Assembly: GCA_051294375.1 (NCBI GenBank)
Contig: CM119266.1
Location: 7,023,431-7,087,430, forward strand
DNA from: Paraspadella gotoi
Taxonomy: Eukaryota; Chaetognatha
Length of the DNA: 64,000 nucleotides
Direction: 5' to 3'
The notes under the pieces were generated by a model that was not told the DNA's origin, searched no databases, and saw only the letters and a list, made by a program, of their open reading frames with translations. Numbering within the stretch: the stretch's first letter is position 1; each line of letters begins with the position of its first letter. Positions 22,008 to 40,171 of this stretch are shown in pieces. Position numbers and translations under genes: made by a program.

Positions 22008-22684
22008 CTCGATTCATTTATTTTTCCCTTGTTTTTTCTCTTCATTGTGCCAATCAACTGTATTTTTCCCCCTTGCCTATGGGCTCGCTACCGTGCCAAA
22101 GAGTATTTCGTTTTTCGCGTTGTTTATACCGACCTTGTTGTCGTTCTTTATGTTTTCGGTTTGAGTCAGTAAAGATTTAAAAGATTTTTTTCTTTTTATC
22201 GTCGCAATCGCTTTGCGTTTTTTTCCTCCGTTTTCTACGCATTACATGTCTTATAGTGATGTCTAAAATTTTGAAGATTTATAATAATTCCTAGAGAATC
22301 TCAATATTATCGGTTTGTGCCTTTTAATTTTTTTTTCTCTGTATTTTTTTTTCGTCGATCAAAAGAGATTTAATTCAGTTTTCGTTACCATTCCTAATAT
22401 TTGCGAGATTATATTCCGTTTATTCGAGATTAGATTAGCTTCATCTAACTTCGGCAAATCCGTCCGTTTATTTTTTTCCCTCCTGTTTGTTAGCAGAGAC
22501 GAACAAACAAAAGAACGTCGTTTTTAAATACGCAACCATCGACGCGAGGCTTTTGATCTGTCGCAGGAAAATTAAAAATAAAAAAAAAACAACAAAAAAA
22601 CAGAAAACAAAAAATAAAGGAGATTTAAACCCAAAAACCACATTTTTTTTTCCTCGCTTAAAACTCATATAAACAAAAACAAAA
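22008..22684. other. Spacer between the Tudor gene and VAMP7
   Basis: T-rich and A-rich sequence that should hold the 3' UTR of the Tudor gene and the 5' UTR of VAMP7. A possible acceptor-like TTTTCC... tract precedes the VAMP7 ATG. Nothing else is recognisable. Confidence 0.4.
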
Positions 22685-23997
22685 ATGGTGGAACCGAACA
22701 TCGAGGCTCCCAATATCGCGGGTCGGAGCTGCGGTTCGCCCGGTCCCACGCCCGGTGCCACGCCGATCCTCTATTCTCTCATTGCGCGCGGCACCACCAT
22801 CCTCGCCCGTCAGGCCGCCTGCGCCGGAAATTTCTCTGAAGTCACCGAACAGATTCTCAGCAAAATCTCGCCAGGTAAGGAAGTTGGATCTGGAGGGGAC
22901 GAGATGGACGAGATGAATTTCGATTGATAATTGACCTTTTGGTTGTTTTGATTTGAGTCCATTAATGATTGTGACAAATGTTTTCAACTCGACAGAGAGC
23001 CCGAAGATGACCTACTCCCACGGGCCATATCTCTTCCACTACATCTACGAGAGTCGAGTCATCTACATGTGTATCACCGACGACAACTACGAGAGATCGA
23101 AGGCCTTTGCCTTTCTCAACGAGATCAAGCGCAGATTCATGCAGCAGTACCGCGAACGAATCTACACGGCTCTTCCTTACGCCATGAACAGGTTTTTGCC
23201 GCGATTAATAAAGCTATTGTTTTAATTCTAAATTTGTCTTTAAAAATTCCGAGGTCACGTACATAATTTAACCTCGTAAAGGGACAGAATGAGAATAATG
23301 CCTATTTATTAATTTTTGAATAAACCGTTCATAAAACAGAAGTCCCTGATTTTCGGATCTGGCTATAGCACCATGCTACAGGCGGGTCAAGCGCCCCGTC
23401 CCACTTAGCTTTCGAGCGAGTAGCCCGGACCTTTGGGTTAGGAGGCGAAGGACTTGCCTTCGGATCCATTGGCCGGTAGTGAATGTTTGGTGGATTTTAA
23501 CTCCCCTTAACTCACTTTTATTTTTATTTTTTTCGTCAGCGACTTCGCGTCCACGTTGATGGCGCAGATGCGGCACTTTTCTGATCTCCCTTCGCCGAGC
23601 CACGCCCCCGGCCAGTCCTCCGCCCGCGTCTCCCAAGACCCCAAAGTGACTCGGGCCCAGGGTCAAGTGGACGACCTCAAGGGGATCATGGTCAAGAACA
23701 TCGAGCAGATCACCGCCAGAGGAGAGCGGCTCGAGCTTCTTGTTAATAGGACCGACGATCTGCAGGTTGGTAAAAAAAGAATGAGACACAGAGAGAAAGA
23801 GAAAATTAACCACGATAAATCCATCTCGCTCACAGGCTAACGCTGTGACTTTCAAGCGAACATCTCGAAACTTGGAGCGATCGATGTGCAGGAAAAACGC
23901 CAAGATCAGTATCATCATCGCCGTCGTCATCGTTGTGATCATATACGTGATTGTCAGCGCTTCTTGCGGCGGCCTCGATTGGAATAAATGCGTTTGA
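22685..23997 (+). CDS. VAMP7: VAMP7-type longin R-SNARE
   Basis: Membrane-fusion SNARE of late endosomes, lysosomes and secretory vesicles (family knowledge). Exons: 22685-22874, 22996-23191, 23540-23765, 23836-23997; 257 aa against 220 in human. A 22-residue Gly/Pro-rich extension precedes the longin domain (about 26-140, with ILYSLIARGTTILA and KMTYSHGPYLFHYIYES). The SNARE helix (about 158-218) has the zero-layer Arg in EQITARGERLELL. A single C-terminal membrane helix follows (ISIIIAVVIVVIIYVIV), then a short lumenal tail ending KCV. Splice phases agree. A downstream start would remove the N-terminal extension, so the start is the least certain part. Confidence 0.93.
23337..23490. other. 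Unexplained GC-rich island in VAMP7 intron 2
   Basis: A block of higher GC inside a 348-nt, otherwise AT-rich intron, containing GGCGGGTCAAGCGCCCCG and GGTTAGGAGGCG. I could not match it to an RNA gene or to another repeat in this window. It may be a fragment of a dispersed repeat. Confidence 0.3.
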
Positions 23998-25055
23998 TTC
24001 AAAAAGTGAAAGGGGGAAAAAAAATAGCTTGAGAATAAGACGAATCTTTTTTCATTTTTTTGGCGAATTTTGTTTAGTTCTTTTGTTTTAGCAGCTAGTC
24101 AGCCTAAGATATCGTCTGAAGATGATTTAGATTTAGAGTTCGTGATGATGATTCGTGATTGACGTCCCTATTGTTGAGCGGTTAGATTGGTTGTTGCGTA
24201 GATTCGGTTCGCGACTGATGCTCAAAAAGAATAGATAGAGATAAGTTAGAATACGTTCGACGAATTCGGGGGGTGGCCAGTCACGTGATCTTGTAGATGT
24301 AGACAACTGTTTTCGCTTTCTTAGTTTTGTTATGTAATGGCAAATGTGTAAGACAGGACTCCTGTTTTTATGCGAAACGATTTCACGGATAATTTTTGTA
24401 GCTTTCGAGTCCACATTCTTTGGTGACAATTGATCGTTAAACACCTCCGTCACTGTTTTGACTACTCTATTTTAAAATTATTAAACTATTTGTTACTCTA
24501 CCTTGGTACAGCTTTCTTTTATAATTTACGTTTATTTAATGTACGATGTGAAATTTATCAGGAGTTAAGTCACCTTGCTGTACTATTGTAAGTCTGTGTG
24601 GGCCGACCGCTGTTCTAAAAGAAGTCTTGGATTGTCGGTGAAAACGCGAACAATTTATATGAAAGTTAAATATGTTATGTTATAATAATTGTACTGGATT
24701 TACCGGTCATTCCATTTGTACTTCTGTATCTTCTTTTAATATCTGCCTTTTATTCTTCTCAATTCCGAAGCCAAGTCTGCTTCCAGTCACGTGCACGGAT
24801 ACAAATCATTGTTCAATTTGATTGTGCTAAATAAATAAAATATATATTTCTTGGTCTGAGAATTAAATTATGTGACGAGACTGATATAAGTCTCGTCGGT
24901 TTTGTACGCGTATCGACGACTATGCAGTTATAATATTTACTCTTGTTGCGCCTAGGTCGACGAAATATAAAACGACTGCTTATTTTATTATTAACTCTCC
25001 ATTTTGGCAACGGGTCTCTAGCCGACAACTAATCCGATTTCAAATAATAACAATA
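23998..25055. other. VAMP7 3' region and spacer
   Basis: No coding signal. AATAAATAAAATAT near 24828 is a possible polyadenylation signal. The stretch should also hold the promoter of the exonuclease gene, but no element can be named. Confidence 0.4.
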
Positions 25056-25838
25056 ATGGCTCGATCAGCCTTCTTTCCCTTTCTCCCTCCCCTTCGAACT
25101 CTTCACACTCCCCGCCGGAGACCCCCTCCTCCAAAACCAATTCCCGCTCCCTCTATCCCTTACCATCTTCCCCATCAACGGTTCCCCCACTTCCTCGTGG
25201 TCGACTTCGAGGCGACCTGCGACTCGACGCCCCGCTTCGCTCCGCAGGAGATCATCGAGTTCCCCGTCCTCAAAGTCGACGCCTCCGACTTGCGCGTCAA
25301 CGGCGTCTTCCACACTTTCGTCCGCCCGACAGTCAACCCGACGCTGACGCCGTTTTGTTCGCAGTTGACCGGCGTTTCTCAGAGCGACCTCGAGGATCGA
25401 CCAACTCTGCCGGAGACGCTCGTCGCCTTCGAGGAATGGCTGCGGCGAGAGCGCCTAGTGACGCCCACTGAGGAAGGACTCCGGCCGGACTTTGCTTTCG
25501 TCGCTTACGGCGATTGGGACTTGGGTCGGATGCTGCCGAACGAGTGCCGGCGTCTGGGCGTGACCCCGCCGCCCGGCGCCGATCGATGGATCGACGTCAA
25601 GCGAAGCTTTGGCGAGGCTTTCGGCAGATGGCCGTCCGGAATGGCGGGCACTCTCGATGCGTTGGGACTGCCACTTGTCGGGCGGCTGCATTCGGGCATC
25701 GACGATTCCAGGAACATCTTGAGGATCATGTCCGAGTTGGTGAAGAGGAAGGGCTTTGTTTTCAACATCACCTCGTGGCTGAAGGATGGGAGGATCGGGA
25801 GGGCGAGGACGGACGAGCTTTTGCGCCATGCGCAATGA
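25056..25838 (+). CDS. ERI3: ERI1/ERI3-family DEDDh 3'-5' exoribonuclease
   Basis: A single-exon gene of 260 aa. All DEDDh motifs are present: D50 and E52 in FLVVDFEATC, D155 in AYGDWDL, and H212 with D217 in LHSGIDDSRN. The middle matches ERI3 closely (QEIIEFPVLKVD, FHTFVRP, LTPFCSQLTGVSQ). The first 40 residues are rich in Arg and Pro and could serve as a targeting segment. ERI family enzymes trim small RNA or histone mRNA 3' ends; the exact substrate of ERI3 is unclear. No SAP domain or zinc finger is present, which favours ERI3 over ERI1 and ERI2. RPL23 starts 135 bp after the stop. Confidence 0.88.
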   Translation: MARSAFFPFLPPLRTLHTPRRRPPPPKPIPAPSIPYHLPHQRFPHFLVVDFEATCDSTPRFAPQEIIEFPVLKVDASDLRVNGVFHTFVRPTVNPTLTPFCSQLTGVSQSDLEDRPTLPETLVAFEEWLRRERLVTPTEEGLRPDFAFVAYGDWDLGRMLPNECRRLGVTPPPGADRWIDVKRSFGEAFGRWPSGMAGTLDALGLPLVGRLHSGIDDSRNILRIMSELVKRKGFVFNITSWLKDGRIGRARTDELLRHAQ

Positions 25839-25973
25839 CGCTTTTCAATTTGTTTTTGTTATTGCTATTTCGTTGGACCGATGACTAGTCTATGATATTG
25901 TTAACTACAATCTATTTATTATAAAAATGTTTGTTTCGATAATTTTATAGATATTTAAAATAAATATTTAGAA

Positions 25974-26573
<600 letters not shown>

Positions 26574-26959
26574 AGGCGTGGTCGGCTGTGGAGGAGGGGG
26601 TGAGGAAGGAGTCTCGACGTCGGCCGATCATCGTTAAGGGACACTCGAGTTCGACCGGTCTCAGATCGACGTTTCCGCAACTTCGTTTTGATGAATTTAG
26701 GGTTCTATTAAGTTTTATAATTTCAGATGAAAAAAAGTTAAGGCTTCAATATTAGATGTTTTTTAATTTTTCTCCCCTTGATATTGATAGTTTTGTTTTG
26801 ATTATTCGCGGACCAAAAAAAAAAAGATTTTCCTCCGCACAGATGCCTTTTTTTCGAATTGATGAACCCAAAAAACATAATTGATCCTTTCCCGCGTTAA
26901 CTCTTCTTCTTCCGTTATGACTTAAAAAACGTCGGAACGAAATCTGCCTTAAAAAGCTG
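26574..26959. other. RPL23-CYFIP spacer
   Basis: 386 bp holding the RPL23 3' UTR and the CYFIP upstream region. It contains a 10-A run near 26816-26825 and no recognisable element. Confidence 0.4.
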
Positions 26960-33205
<6,246 letters not shown>

Positions 33206-33758
33206 AGCAAGTAGGCGTGGTGTCGACCGAAAAACTCTGCATGTGCCTGATATAGACTTTTTATTAAATTTTTATTTTAGGGAAAAGGTTTTTTTCTATT
33301 TTTTTTTCTGTAAGGTCTGACAATTATTATTATAGTCTATTATTATAATTATTAATTTTAACCGAGTTTGATATTGCGCGGTTATACGTTACGGATGCTA
33401 ATCGTAAGCGATGCTACAATGTTTATTCTTGTCACTGCTCGTTGATATTATGTTTTCAAATTTTGCGGTCGTCGTTGTTTTTGAAAACAATTTTAAAGAT
33501 TTCTTATTTTACACGCGCTGGGTTTTCTTCGTCCCGTTTTGTGAATTGAACGCAACACTTAAATGGCAAGGTGTATTATTACTATTATTATCCTTTTTAG
33601 CTTTTTGATGAAAAAAGTACAGTTATCGCTTTTTATTTTGTATTTACACTCGATTAAAAAAATATTCCTCGCGATTGGATTGACTCTTATACACGTTATT
33701 ATTCCTCTACAGTCTCTATTTCGCATCGGCGGTCGGTCGGTCGGTCGCGAATTTTGAA
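33206..33758. other. CYFIP-TOMM70 spacer
   Basis: AT-rich, with no coding signal. Three GGTC units (CGGTCGGTCGGTCG) lie near 33732. It contains the CYFIP 3' UTR and the TOMM70 upstream region. Confidence 0.4.
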
Positions 33759-36700
33759 ATGCCACCGGTGGAGTGGAAATGCGGAACAATGACGATGATC
33801 TCCTTTGATTTATTTAAAGACTCATTCAATCAATCAGTCAGCTCGATGCCGCGATGGAAGGTGGCGCTGCTTTTCGGATCTCCACTCGTCTTCCTCGCGG
33901 GTTGTTACTATTATTTCTTGTCGAGGAAAAAAAGGGGTAAGTCACTAGAGAAAAAGAATTACGACTAAATGTATTTGTTAAAGTTTAACTGATTAATATA
34001 ATAATATATATAATATAATAAATATAATAAAAGGGGGGGAAATGGTATTCTTCCCCAGGCCCTGCGGATTTCGTTCCCAGCAAATCCCTCGCCGCCGCCA
34101 TGTCGTCCAAAGAGGTGGGCAATCTCCTCCTCAAAACTGGTCATTCCGACGAGGCCATCGACCTCTATTCCAAGGCCATCTCCGCCTGCCCGTCCGAGGC
34201 CGCCAAAGAGATGGCCAAGATCTTCCAGAATCGCGCCCTCGCTCATCAAATCAACGGGGACTCGGATCTCGTGATCAGGGATTGCGACTCCGCCATCGCT
34301 CTCTATCCCAAGTAATTTTTAACCCTGTCATAGGAAGAGATAATGGAGCAACCATGATGGAAAAAAAACCTGTCGCGGTTTAGAAAAGTCGGTTAATTTC
34401 ATTGTTAAATATATTTTTTGGCCAGTAAATAGGTTTTAATATATATTATGACCTCCCTTTTTCAACAGCATAAAATTATTTTTAATGCATACGAATACTT
34501 CCAAAAGAGGTCGTCTCTAACTGTTTTCACTTATTTTCTATCAAGAGGATTATTCACATTATTGATAATATTATATTTCTGACATGATATTTTTTATCAG
34601 ATTTGGGGGGGAAAATGATCCTTGGCAAGCGGTGAAAAAGATTGATCCCCTTTAAAGTAAACCAGGCTTATGTTATTGCCGTATATTGTGTCTTTCACTT
34701 TAATAAAATATTTGATTTTTTTATTTTTTATCGTCGCAATCGCTTAGCGTTTGCAACGATATTGTAACGCTTTTGCGCATAAGTGGCGTCGTCGTTGTCG
34801 TCGGCGTTCCAAATTATAGATCGCCTTTTTTATGATTAAATTTGGGTGTGTGAAGCTGAAAATTTAAATACAGCTTCTCATCATCGATGTGCTTAAAATT
34901 GAGTCTGGACAGATATTAAATATTAAAAATTCTCTTTGCTAATTCACAACACAACGAATCGAAAGGTTAACATCGAATAATATAATAAAATATTCTGGAG
35001 CATCTACAGCATCAATGTATTTTCAATACAACTTTTTTTAGTCGGATCTGCTTATCAGCAGATCCCGATTCTATGTCACTTTGTCGGTCCGCCCCCTCAA
35101 TATTGTCGGGCACTAACTTATATCATGTCAGAACATCGAATTATGATAAATTATGCAAAAAAAATGATGTCCGTCCGTCCGTCCGTCCGTCCGTCCCACC
35201 TTAGCAAAAAACACCAATTACTCGTGATTGGATGGATGGATTTTAATGAAATTTTGTGTGTGGGTACTGGGTAGGGAAGTGTGTGATTGAGCTGGATATA
35301 AAGTTTCGATGGAATCGTCCAAGTGGAAATGAGTTTAAATGGAAAAAACAAAAAAATATAATTCACTATTTGAACACCAATTGCTCATGAGTGGATGGGG
35401 CGATTGACCTGAAATTTTGTATGTGAGTAGGAAAGTGTGTGATTGAACAGGAAACCAAGTTTCGATGGAATCGTTTGAGTGGAAATGAGTTTAAATGGAA
35501 AAAAACAAAAAAACCTGTTTCACTAATTGATTATGATTTTTTTTCCTTTTATATTAAATGTATATGCAGGATGTATTATTAAATCAAATAATTAATCAGT
35601 TAATTAATCAATTAGTCAATTAATTAATCACTAATTAATTAATCAGTCAATCCATCCATCCGTCCCACCTTAACAAAAAGCCCCAATAACTCGTGATTGG
35701 CTGGTTGGATCGGAATGAAATTTTGTGTATGGGTAGGAACATGCTGGATATAAAGTTTCGACGGAATCGTGTGAGTGGATATGAGTTTAAATGGAAAAAA
35801 CATAAATCGCATTTACTAATTTTTTTTTACTTATTTTAACCAATAAATACTCTAATTAATAATAATTGGATGGATAGATTGAGTTAAAATTTTGTGTGTG
35901 GGTAAGAAAATGTGTGACGAAGCTTGATATAAAGTTTCGGTACGAGTGGAAATGAGTTAACCCATAATAGATTGAGATGAAATTTTGTGAGCGGGAAGGA
36001 AAGTTTGTGAAGAAGCTAGATATAAAGTTTTGACGGAATTGTGCCAGTGGAAATGAGTTTAAATGGAAAAAAATAAAAGTCACATTTGTTAGAGGGTGAT
36101 TGTTGTGGGCGATGCCGGCGGGCGCCGGCCGGGCTTGAGAAGCACGAGACCCTCTAACGTATGAACCACAATGTCAGGTAACCACACGGCGGCACGGTCG
36201 ACCACAAGGTCGCCCACAGTATAGGATCTGCGAATATGAATACACAAGAGAACGGGGACGCCAACCAGATTAGGACTCGCACTCAAACACGTACTTTCTA
36301 TTATAATAAACACGATGCTTACAGAACTGAAAGGGAACAGTGAATATCAATGAATATAAATGATGATATGAATATCACATGTCGGAAAGTTCAGAGTCTT
36401 TGGAGATTCCTCTTCACGATTCCGTCTCCATCACATTTACTTTATTTTAAGGACATCGATGATGATAAGCTGTATATAAATTTATAATTAATTATTAAAT
36501 ATTAAAATTAATTAATTAATCAATTAATTAATTAATTTTCGTAGGTAGATCCGACATTGTTTGCTCAAACTTGTTTATTAACATATGAATTAAGTTTAAT
36601 CGCTGAATCAATCCTAATGGAGATGATGCAATAACCATTTGACATGAGACTGAGAAAAGGTAAGGATTTTTAATAGTAACGGTTTATTTCAAAAAGTTTA

Positions 36701-38650
36701 CTTTACAATAAAAAAACCGGAAATTAGTATAAATGAAAAATGTAAAAATGAAAAAGATATGGCAACAGCCGGGTTGCCTGTGATGCCCATTGGGATTGGG
36801 CATCTCACTGTTGGCTTTGGGGGCTTCCGACCCTCAGTGACGCCTCCAGTCACTGGCGCGGTTACCCTAGGACGGTCTCGCTATGCCAACGCAGAGGGAA
36901 GTCGTTAGGACTGTGGATGGAACACTACGCCTGGGATGGTGTGTTTCCCCTCTGAGCCAATGGATTTGGCTGTAGGATGGTGGACGTGAGGCGGTGTGAA
37001 TATACCGCCACAACGAAGCATTTTTTTGGACAACTAATTTTTTTTTGCATGAAACTCTTTTATTTTTTGTCGTACCTAAATGAGACACAGCTCATATGAA
37101 TCACAAGAGGCTAAAGTTTCTTGATATCTAAATTTTATTTTTCTAATTTTTAAAATGCCTAAAAATAGCTGGAAAGTAACCGCGACAGTTAAATTTTCCA
37201 TCATGGTAATTTATAACAATTTGTACATTATGCCGTTGTTTATCTAGCGATTCCGTCTTTGATTCATTAATTTCTTCGTACCTTCTTTCCAGATATGCCA
37301 AAGCCCTCGTCCGCCGATCCAAAGCCCGCGAAGACTCCGGCGACCTCCTCGGCGCCATCGACGACTTGATGGCCGCCAACTTTCTCGAGGAGTTTGGCCG
37401 CGCCGAGAATACGGCTGACTCGGAGGCACTCTTGAAAATGTACGGAACACGCCAGGCGGCGGCTCTGTACTCTGCGCCGCGGCCGGGATCTCTCCCGTCG
37501 CCCCACGCTGTCCGCACTTATTTCGCTGCCTTCGTGCGCGACCCTATCTACGGTCCTTCCTTCCGCGCCAAAGGCGACGCGGATTCACCCTTTCTCCGCG
37601 CGAGACGCAACGTCCTCGCCTGCATAGATTTCGAATCGGTGGTGCCGCTTTGCGACGACTCCATCAGCGACCCTAACGGCGACCCCCACCGCCGCGAGGC
37701 GATGCTGCTGAAAGCCACATTCCTGCTCCTCTGCGGCCGATGTCGACGAGCTCTGGAGGCTTTGGATCGTCTTCTTTCTGAGCGCGATCATCCGAACGAC
37801 CCTCTGCCGACGGAACTGCTCGTCAACGCCCTCGTCAAACGGGGCAGCCTCGTCCTGCAGCTCAACGATTCCGTGGCCGCTGAGACGGACTTTGCGGCGG
37901 CGGAACGGGCGGACCCCGATAATCCCGACGTGTATCACCACCGAGGGCAGATGTTTCTGCTGCTTGAGCGAACGGCCGATGCGAACAAGGACTTTGAACG
38001 ATGCCTCGACCTCGAACCAGAATTCGACTTTGCAAACTTTCACGCCGCCTTCGCGAGCTATCGCCACGAGATGGCGCAACTTAGCGCAGATGTCGGCGAA
38101 GAGGAGCAGCGCCAATGCGCGCTCGACGCCGCCGAGCGTTTCCGCCCTCTGGTGTCCCGCTTCCAAGAATGCGCTGAAGGATGGGCGCTCTTCGCGCAGA
38201 TCCTCCTCGATGCGAATTGTTATGCCGAAGCCGAAACTATGTTTCGTCGGGCGTTGGAGGTAAAGATTCGGTTAAAAATTAAAAAAAAAAAAATTAATAT
38301 ATTTCCTTTCTTTGTCTCAGATCGAACCCGACAACGGGATAGTACAGGTTCACCTGAGTCTCTGCTGCCTCCAATCGAAGCAGGAAACCTCTGCTTTTGA
38401 AAATCACTCCGACGTTTGCGTGGAGATGGTCGAAGCCGCTCTCAAGATCGACCCTCGCTGCGGCCTCGCCCACGAGACGCTGGGCGTGCTGGAGACGCAG
38501 CGGGGTCGACTCGACGCGGCGGCGGCGCATTTCGCCCGAGCGCTGGAGTTGGCTAAGACGGAGCGAGAGACGGCGCACCTCATCACGTTGGACGAAGCGG
38601 CAAAGGCACAGAAGAGAGTGGTTGAGATGCTCGGGATCCTAATGAAGTGA
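33759..38650 (+). CDS. TOMM70: Mitochondrial import receptor TOM70
   Basis: Outer-membrane receptor that accepts Hsp70/Hsp90-bound precursors such as carrier proteins. Exons: 33759-33936, 34059-34311, 37293-38259, 38321-38650; 575 aa against about 608 in human. One membrane segment (about 34-54, VALLFGSPLVFLAG) is followed by the basic SRKKRG typical of a signal anchor. TPR clamp repeats follow (EVGNLLLKTGHSDEAIDLYSKAI and FQNRALAHQINGDSDLVIRD), then the C-terminal TPR array (VYHHRGQMFLLLERTADANKDF, GLAHETLGVLETQRGRLD). The stop TGA directly before the ATG supports the start. The 2,981-nt second intron is a repeat trap (see separate entries). Confidence 0.92.
35169..36075 (+). repeat. CCGT microsatellite and four diverged 130-160 bp repeats
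   Basis: A (GTCC)n run at 35169-35197 is followed by four diverged copies of a unit containing ACTCGTGATTGGATGGATGG, GAAATTTTGTGTGTGGGTA, AAAGTTTCGATGGAATCGT and GAGTTTAAATGGAAAAAA. The last motif recurs near 35332, 35490, 35785 and 36057. AATTAATTAATCA runs separate copies 2 and 3. No coding frame. Confidence 0.7.
36087..36433 (+). mobile_element. Solo LTR with 4-bp target duplication
   Basis: 347 bp from TGTTAGAGGG to CTCCATCA, flanked by CATT on both sides (36083-36086 and 36434-36437). TG...CA ends and an exact 4-bp duplication are hallmarks of an LTR left by recombination. It belongs to a different family from the gypsy element at 13486, though both have 4-bp duplications. A related copy lies at 90-327. 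Confidence 0.8.
36759..37010 (-). repeat. Dispersed 250-bp repeat, copy B
   Basis: Reverse-orientation partner of 5641-5891. It begins ATGGCAACAGCCGGGTTGCC and ends GAGGCGGTGTGAATAT. Shared ends and an internal GC-rich body show both belong to one interspersed family. It lies in TOMM70 intron 2. Confidence 0.75.
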
Positions 38651-39048
38651 AACTGGGCTGTCGGGTCTCATGCCGCGCCACGTTCTTCCTTGATTACTAC
38701 AGAAACCTAATTTTGGCTAATTTTTTCTTTATTCTACATAGTAGTTTTATCTGTGATCTCGTCTTCTACTTATTTGTTTTCGTCTATAGTCAAGACTGCG
38801 ATGGTTGTTGTTTTTTTTATTCCGACGAGTGTCGCCTTTTTATCTAGAATCTCGATTCAAAACTTTTTACATTATAGAAAAAAAAATATTTACTTGGATT
38901 TATTGTTTCATATATACTAGTTGTTTGTGTCGGATTTAATGATAACTCTTGATTGCGATCTCTATTTTTATTGACGGAATTTTAATGTTTTTTTATTTTT
39001 ATTCTCCGCCTCCTTCGAAGCAGAACCTCAGAACATCCCGACGTCTCG
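38651..39048. other. TOMM70-CNBP spacer
   Basis: T-rich, with no coding signal. TTCGAAGCAG ends 25 nt before the CNBP start and may be a 5' UTR splice acceptor. Confidence 0.4.
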
Positions 39049-39756
39049 ATGCCGATTTTCGATTACGGTTATCCTCGATCCCGGTCTCGGTCTCCCGTCA
39101 ATCCCGGCGCGATGCTCAAGTGCTTCAAGTGCACGCGACCGGGCCACTTTGCCAAGGATTGCACGGACGACCTTCTGTGCTACTCCTGCGGCGGCACGGG
39201 CCACATTTCCCGCGACTGCACCGACAAGGTCAATGGGCCCAAGTGTTACAGCTGCCAGCAGATCGGGCACATAGCCAAAGACTGTCCCTCGCTCATCGCG
39301 CAAGGCATGGTGGCTTCCGGGATCATCGGACCTGGAGGGGTCAGTTCCTCGGCAATGGGGCCGGGCGGCGGATCCGGCGGCGGTAGCGGCTCCGGATCCG
39401 GCGGCGGCGTCATGGGTCATCATCATCCCGGCATGGGTCCTCATCCCATGATGGGCATGAACGGATACATGGGCCCTGGAGGTCCCATGGAAAGAGGCTT
39501 CTACCGCGGAGGAAGGGGCGGCGGACCCGGCCGGATGGGCATCGTGTGCCACCAGTGCGGCGGCATGGGCCACTTGGCGCGCGACTGTCCCACGGAGGTC
39601 AAATGCTTCAAATGCCAAGGAATGGGACATTTGGCGAGGGTCTGCCCCACGACCGCCAATGCGCAGGATTCGCGGGCGGGGAATTGCTTCAAGTGCAACG
39701 AAAAGGGCCACTTTGCCAGGGATTGTAAAGTAGGAAGCGTCGCCACGCAGGAGTGA
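39049..39756 (+). CDS. CNBP: CNBP-like CCHC zinc-knuckle nucleic-acid-binding protein
   Basis: A single coding exon of 235 aa. Six CCHC knuckles of the CX2CX4HX4C type: CFKCTRPGHFAKDC, CYSCGGTGHISRDC, CYSCQQIGHIAKDC, then after a linker CHQCGGMGHLARDC, CFKCQGMGHLARVC and CFKCNEKGHFARDC. The linker (about residues 90-160) is rich in Gly, Met and His and has an RGG box (YRGGRGGGPGRMG). CNBP normally has seven knuckles with the RGG box after the first; here the RGG box lies after the third. The family binds G-rich single-stranded DNA and RNA and acts in translation control. A related cytoplasmic CCHC protein of the Gis2/Byr3 type is possible. Confidence 0.85.
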   Translation: MPIFDYGYPRSRSRSPVNPGAMLKCFKCTRPGHFAKDCTDDLLCYSCGGTGHISRDCTDKVNGPKCYSCQQIGHIAKDCPSLIAQGMVASGIIGPGGVSSSAMGPGGGSGGGSGSGSGGGVMGHHHPGMGPHPMMGMNGYMGPGGPMERGFYRGGRGGGPGRMGIVCHQCGGMGHLARDCPTEVKCFKCQGMGHLARVCPTTANAQDSRAGNCFKCNEKGHFARDCKVGSVATQE

Positions 39757-40171
39757 AAAAAAAATATTTCGTCATTGTAACTAACTTTTAACATTAAAAA
39801 AAACCACAACAAAAACCTTTTTTAAAAAAAAAATTACCTATTGGTTAATCCATTTATATAAACGATCGATTATCACGATAAGCTTTTTTTGTAGACGCGC
39901 ACTGTGTATAAACGTTGTCTATCATTTCAGTTCCAGTATCCCCGTGCTCGTTGTTTTTGAGTTTTTTTTTTGGCATCACTTCTTTTTGGTTTCGAATTTC
40001 GTATATATATATATAAGTCGTTCATCGAATAAACAAAACCTTACGTCATTCATATGTACCTTATCTCCATCATTAGATCACAAAATAGATTAGAGCAGAC
40101 GTCAATTCGAGAAAGGGAGAGAAATGGCACATTTAGAACGTTAAAGCGGCGTCTTTTGCTTCCGCGGCGCC
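39757..40171. other. CNBP-SLC17 spacer
   Basis: AT-rich. A (TA)n run lies near 40005-40016, and CGAATAAACAAAA near 40027 may be the CNBP polyadenylation signal. No coding signal. Confidence 0.4.

Larger units (their letters stand above)
35041..36555. repeat. Candidate element bounded by short inverted repeats, in TOMM70 intron 2
   Basis: GTCGGATCTGC at 35041-35051 and GTAGATCCGAC at 36545-36555 are inverted copies with one mismatch. They bracket the local repeats at 35215-36075 and the solo LTR. No clear target duplication and no coding frame are present. With only 11 bp of ends, chance cannot be excluded. Confidence 0.35.

Noticed and set aside
21444-22180. Several long frames on both strands around the Gly/Arg-rich exon
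   Set aside because: They are shadows of the low-complexity GGA-rich coding sequence of the last exon of the Tudor gene.
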